The position numbers and the translations under genes are program-made. The notes under the pieces are model-generated. The model had not been told where the DNA came from. It was given only the letters and a program-made list of their open reading frames with translations, and ran no database searches. Below are positions 6,603 to 8,194 of a stretch of 8,194 bases of DNA, piece after piece. The stretch spans positions 1 through 8,194 of the forward strand of contig JABSRK010000158.1 of assembly GCA_013213915.1 (NCBI GenBank). The letters run 5' to 3'. Every line of letters begins with the position of its first letter. The first letter of the stretch is position 1. Origin of the DNA: Planctomycetota bacterium (lineage in GTDB: Bacteria; Planctomycetota; GCA-002687715).

Positions 6603-7958
6603 TCAAAGCCGCCGTGCGGCGAGGACCGTCAGGTCGTCGCTGGGTGTGCCGCCTGCGAGAAAGCGAGTCGCCCTGTCGAGGAGACGGTCTCGAATGATCA
6701 TCAGCGGTTCGCCGACCGTCTGGCTCATGATCTCGGCCACGCGGCGTTCGCCGAGGAGCGCGCCGTCGGGCGCCCGCAACTCGGACAGTCCGTCCGTGAA
6801 CCCCATGATCACCCCGCCCGGGGCGATCTGGTCAAATCCCGCGGTCCACGCCATGTCCTCGAAAGCGCCGACGACCGGACCGCCCGCGGGGAGATGCCGC
6901 ACCGATCCATCCAGGTCCACGATGAGCGGGGGGACGTGGCCGGCGTTGACGTACGCGAGCTCTCCTGTGCAGGGATCGAGGCGGAGGAGTGCCAGGGTCA
7001 CGAAGCGACCGCCGACGGAGCTGCGGACGAGCTCCCGGTTCAGGCGTTCAACGATGGCCACCGGCTCGGGTTCGCCCTCCGCGAGGGTGCGGACGATGGA
7101 ACAAACGCTCGCCATGGTGAGTGCCGCGGGATAGCCCTTCCCGGCGACGTCGGCGACCAGCAGGAGCAGGCAGCCGTCGGGCAACTCGATGACGTCGTAA
7201 GCATCGCCGCCGACGCGTCGCGAGGGTACGTAGTGCGCGGCCAGTTCCCAGCCTTCCACCGCGGGCAGCTTCTCGGGGACCAGTCGTGACTGGACCTCGG
7301 CGGCGACGCTCAACTCTTGGTCAACGAGGTCAAGTCTTGCTTCAGCCTGCGCGCGAGCGGCCACGTTGATGAGCAGGTGGCGTACCCGCTGAGCGAGGAT
7401 CGCCGCTGCCACACCGATGACGACGAGGACCAGGGCTTTCATGCCCGTGATGGCGTAGCCGAACTCGGGGTGCGAGTTCAGGTCCCCTTCGGAGATCTCC
7501 GGCCGGAGGAAGATGAGGTAGAGCAACATGAACTGGATGCCGGAGAGGAAACCTGCGACCAGGCACAGCCGTGGCGAGACCGTGAGGCCCGACAGGGCCG
7601 TCACCAGCCCGTAGAAGAGGGGAGGCATGGACGCGAGGGCGTAAGAGGGGTCGGCCAGTTCGGCGTCGATCTGGATGATCCAGGAGACCATCGAGACCTG
7701 TATGACCACGTTCACGTACTTGAAGGCAGGGTGGTACTTGCCGCACCAGATGAACACGCCGGAGATGGCGAAGAACAAACCGAGGCTGCCGCCGACGACA
7801 AGGATGACGGATCGGTGATACCCCGTCAGCACGACGTTGGTGATCGTGATGCACAAGAGGATCGTCGCCGTCAGCGTCCAGCAGGTGTGTTGCTGCGAGC
7901 GCTGCTCGACGTGCAGCAACTCCTCGTTGTAGGTCGACGCGTCGTCTTCCGGTGCCAT
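6603..7958 (-). CDS. Six-TM SpoIIE/RsbU-type PP2C serine/threonine phosphatase
   Basis: The ATG at 7958 has AAGG 8 nt upstream and gives 451 residues. In-frame starts further out (ATG at 7997, TTG at 8114) lack such a site and would run into the divergent gene. Hydrophobic stretches near 27-46, 51-72, 80-98, 109-128, 130-151 and 169-189 predict six membrane helices. A charged, probably helical linker (190-225, ending LDLVDQELSVAAEVQSRLVP) leads to the PP2C domain. The metal-binding motifs are intact: GGDAYD (250-255), VADVAGKG (268-275), FTDGLSE (387-393) and PSDDLTVL (439-446). Family members dephosphorylate STAS-type anti-anti-sigma factors in partner-switching circuits or act in general stress and envelope signalling. 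The membrane part has no recognised sensor domain such as HAMP, GAF, PAS or CHASE. No STAS protein, anti-sigma kinase or sigma factor lies in the window, so the target is unknown. The family call is secure. Confidence 0.93.
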   Translation of the reverse strand: MAPEDDASTYNEELLHVEQRSQQHTCWTLTATILLCITITNVVLTGYHRSVILVVGGSLGLFFAISGVFIWCGKYHPAFKYVNVVIQVSMVSWIIQIDAELADPSYALASMPPLFYGLVTALSGLTVSPRLCLVAGFLSGIQFMLLYLIFLRPEISEGDLNSHPEFGYAITGMKALVLVVIGVAAAILAQRVRHLLINVAARAQAEARLDLVDQELSVAAEVQSRLVPEKLPAVEGWELAAHYVPSRRVGGDAYDVIELPDGCLLLLVADVAGKGYPAALTMASVCSIVRTLAEGEPEPVAIVERLNRELVRSSVGGRFVTLALLRLDPCTGELAYVNAGHVPPLIVDLDGSVRHLPAGGPVVGAFEDMAWTAGFDQIAPGGVIMGFTDGLSELRAPDGALLGERRVAEIMSQTVGEPLMIIRDRLLDRATRFLAGGTPSDDLTVLAARRL

Positions 7959-7965
7959 CGCTCGG

Positions 7966-7972
7966 ACCTTAC
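7966..7972 (-). promoter_or_regulatory. Ribosome binding site deciding the phosphatase start
   Basis: On the - strand this reads GTAAGGT, with AAGG 8 nt before the ATG at 7958. The alternative ATG at 7997 is preceded only by a C/G-rich stretch with no Shine-Dalgarno match, so the shorter protein is preferred. Confidence 0.5.
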
Positions 7973-7995
7973 CATCAGGGTAGGTGAACAGCCCC

Positions 7996-8194
7996 ATGGT
8001 GGAACGGCCCGGATCGCTCAGGGCGTCGCTGCGTCGGCGCGTTTTGCGTCTCTTCCTCATCCTGGCGATGGTGTATGCCGGGTTGTGCGCGCTCGTGTGG
8101 ATCTTCCAGAGCAAACTCGTGTTCCACCCGTCGGATCTCCCGTTGGAACGATGGAATAGCCGTCTCGAGCACGCTGGCGCCGCGTCGATCGAAG
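7996..8194 (+). CDS. N-terminus of a membrane-anchored alpha/beta hydrolase (BEM46-like), 3' end outside window
   Basis: From the ATG at 7996 the frame stays open for 66 codons to the last base. AGGTG (7982-7986) lies 9 nt upstream as a possible ribosome site. Residues 9-19 are Arg-rich (RASLRRRVLRL) and are followed by one hydrophobic helix (about 19-37, LFLILAMVYAGLCALVWIF). Next comes FQSKLVFHPSDLPLERW (37-53). A basic N-terminus, a single TM helix and a 'FQ-x-x-L-(V/I)-F-x-P' segment are the usual opening of BEM46/YhfS-like alpha/beta hydrolases. The catalytic triad would lie beyond the window and cannot be checked. The gene is divergent from the phosphatase, with 37 nt between their chosen start codons. 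An unrelated membrane-anchored enzyme remains possible. Confidence 0.65.
   Translation, partial: MVERPGSLRASLRRRVLRLFLILAMVYAGLCALVWIFQSKLVFHPSDLPLERWNSRLEHAGAASIE

Noticed and set aside
7997..8114. Longer N-terminus for the phosphatase
   Set aside because: The added residues are Arg/Lys-rich with no domain and no ribosome site, and they overlap the divergent hydrolase gene.
7317..8159. A 280-codon + strand open frame
   Set aside because: It is antisense to the phosphatase membrane domain, is dominated by Asp/Glu/Gly/Arg, has no motif, and conflicts with the convincing phosphatase and hydrolase frames.

Overview
The window is G+C-rich, gene-dense bacterial DNA with five protein genes, two of them cut by the window edges. 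No RNA genes, insertion sequences, CRISPR arrays or long repeats were seen. The large protein combines ThuA, DUF1080, LamG, a single CXXCH haem and a 'membrane-bound dehydrogenase' propeller. That combination is typical of Planctomycetota and related PVC or deep-branching soil and marine bacteria. The lineage is inferred from domain style only, because no phylogenetic marker gene is present.

Left part, + strand (1-1871): the 3' end of a TIM-barrel sugar isomerase/epimerase-like gene is followed after 51 nt by a complete Gfo/Idh/MocA NAD(P)-dependent oxidoreductase. The pair looks like a short carbohydrate-catabolic operon.

Middle, - strand (1879-6453): one very large gene (about 1,524 codons) converges on the oxidoreductase with only 7 nt between the two stop codons. 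Its product is a predicted exported multidomain protein. In order it has a signal peptide, a ThuA domain, a DUF1080 (3-keto-disaccharide hydrolase-like) jelly roll with a LamG domain apparently nested inside it, a monohaem cytochrome c, a DUF6797-like region, a beta-propeller related to sorbosone/glucose dehydrogenase-like proteins, and a C-terminal beta domain.

Right part: a - strand gene for a six-TM, SpoIIE/RsbU-type PP2C phosphatase (6603-7958) lies upstream of the large gene. Divergent from it, a + strand gene beginning at 7996 runs off the window. It encodes the membrane-anchored N-terminus typical of a BEM46-like alpha/beta hydrolase.

Working model (inference): the oxidoreductase and isomerase act on an oxidised or rare sugar in the cytoplasm. 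The large exported protein binds, cleaves or oxidises a related glycoside in the periplasm and passes electrons through its haem. The phosphatase is a signalling protein, probably for partner switching, with no visible local partner.
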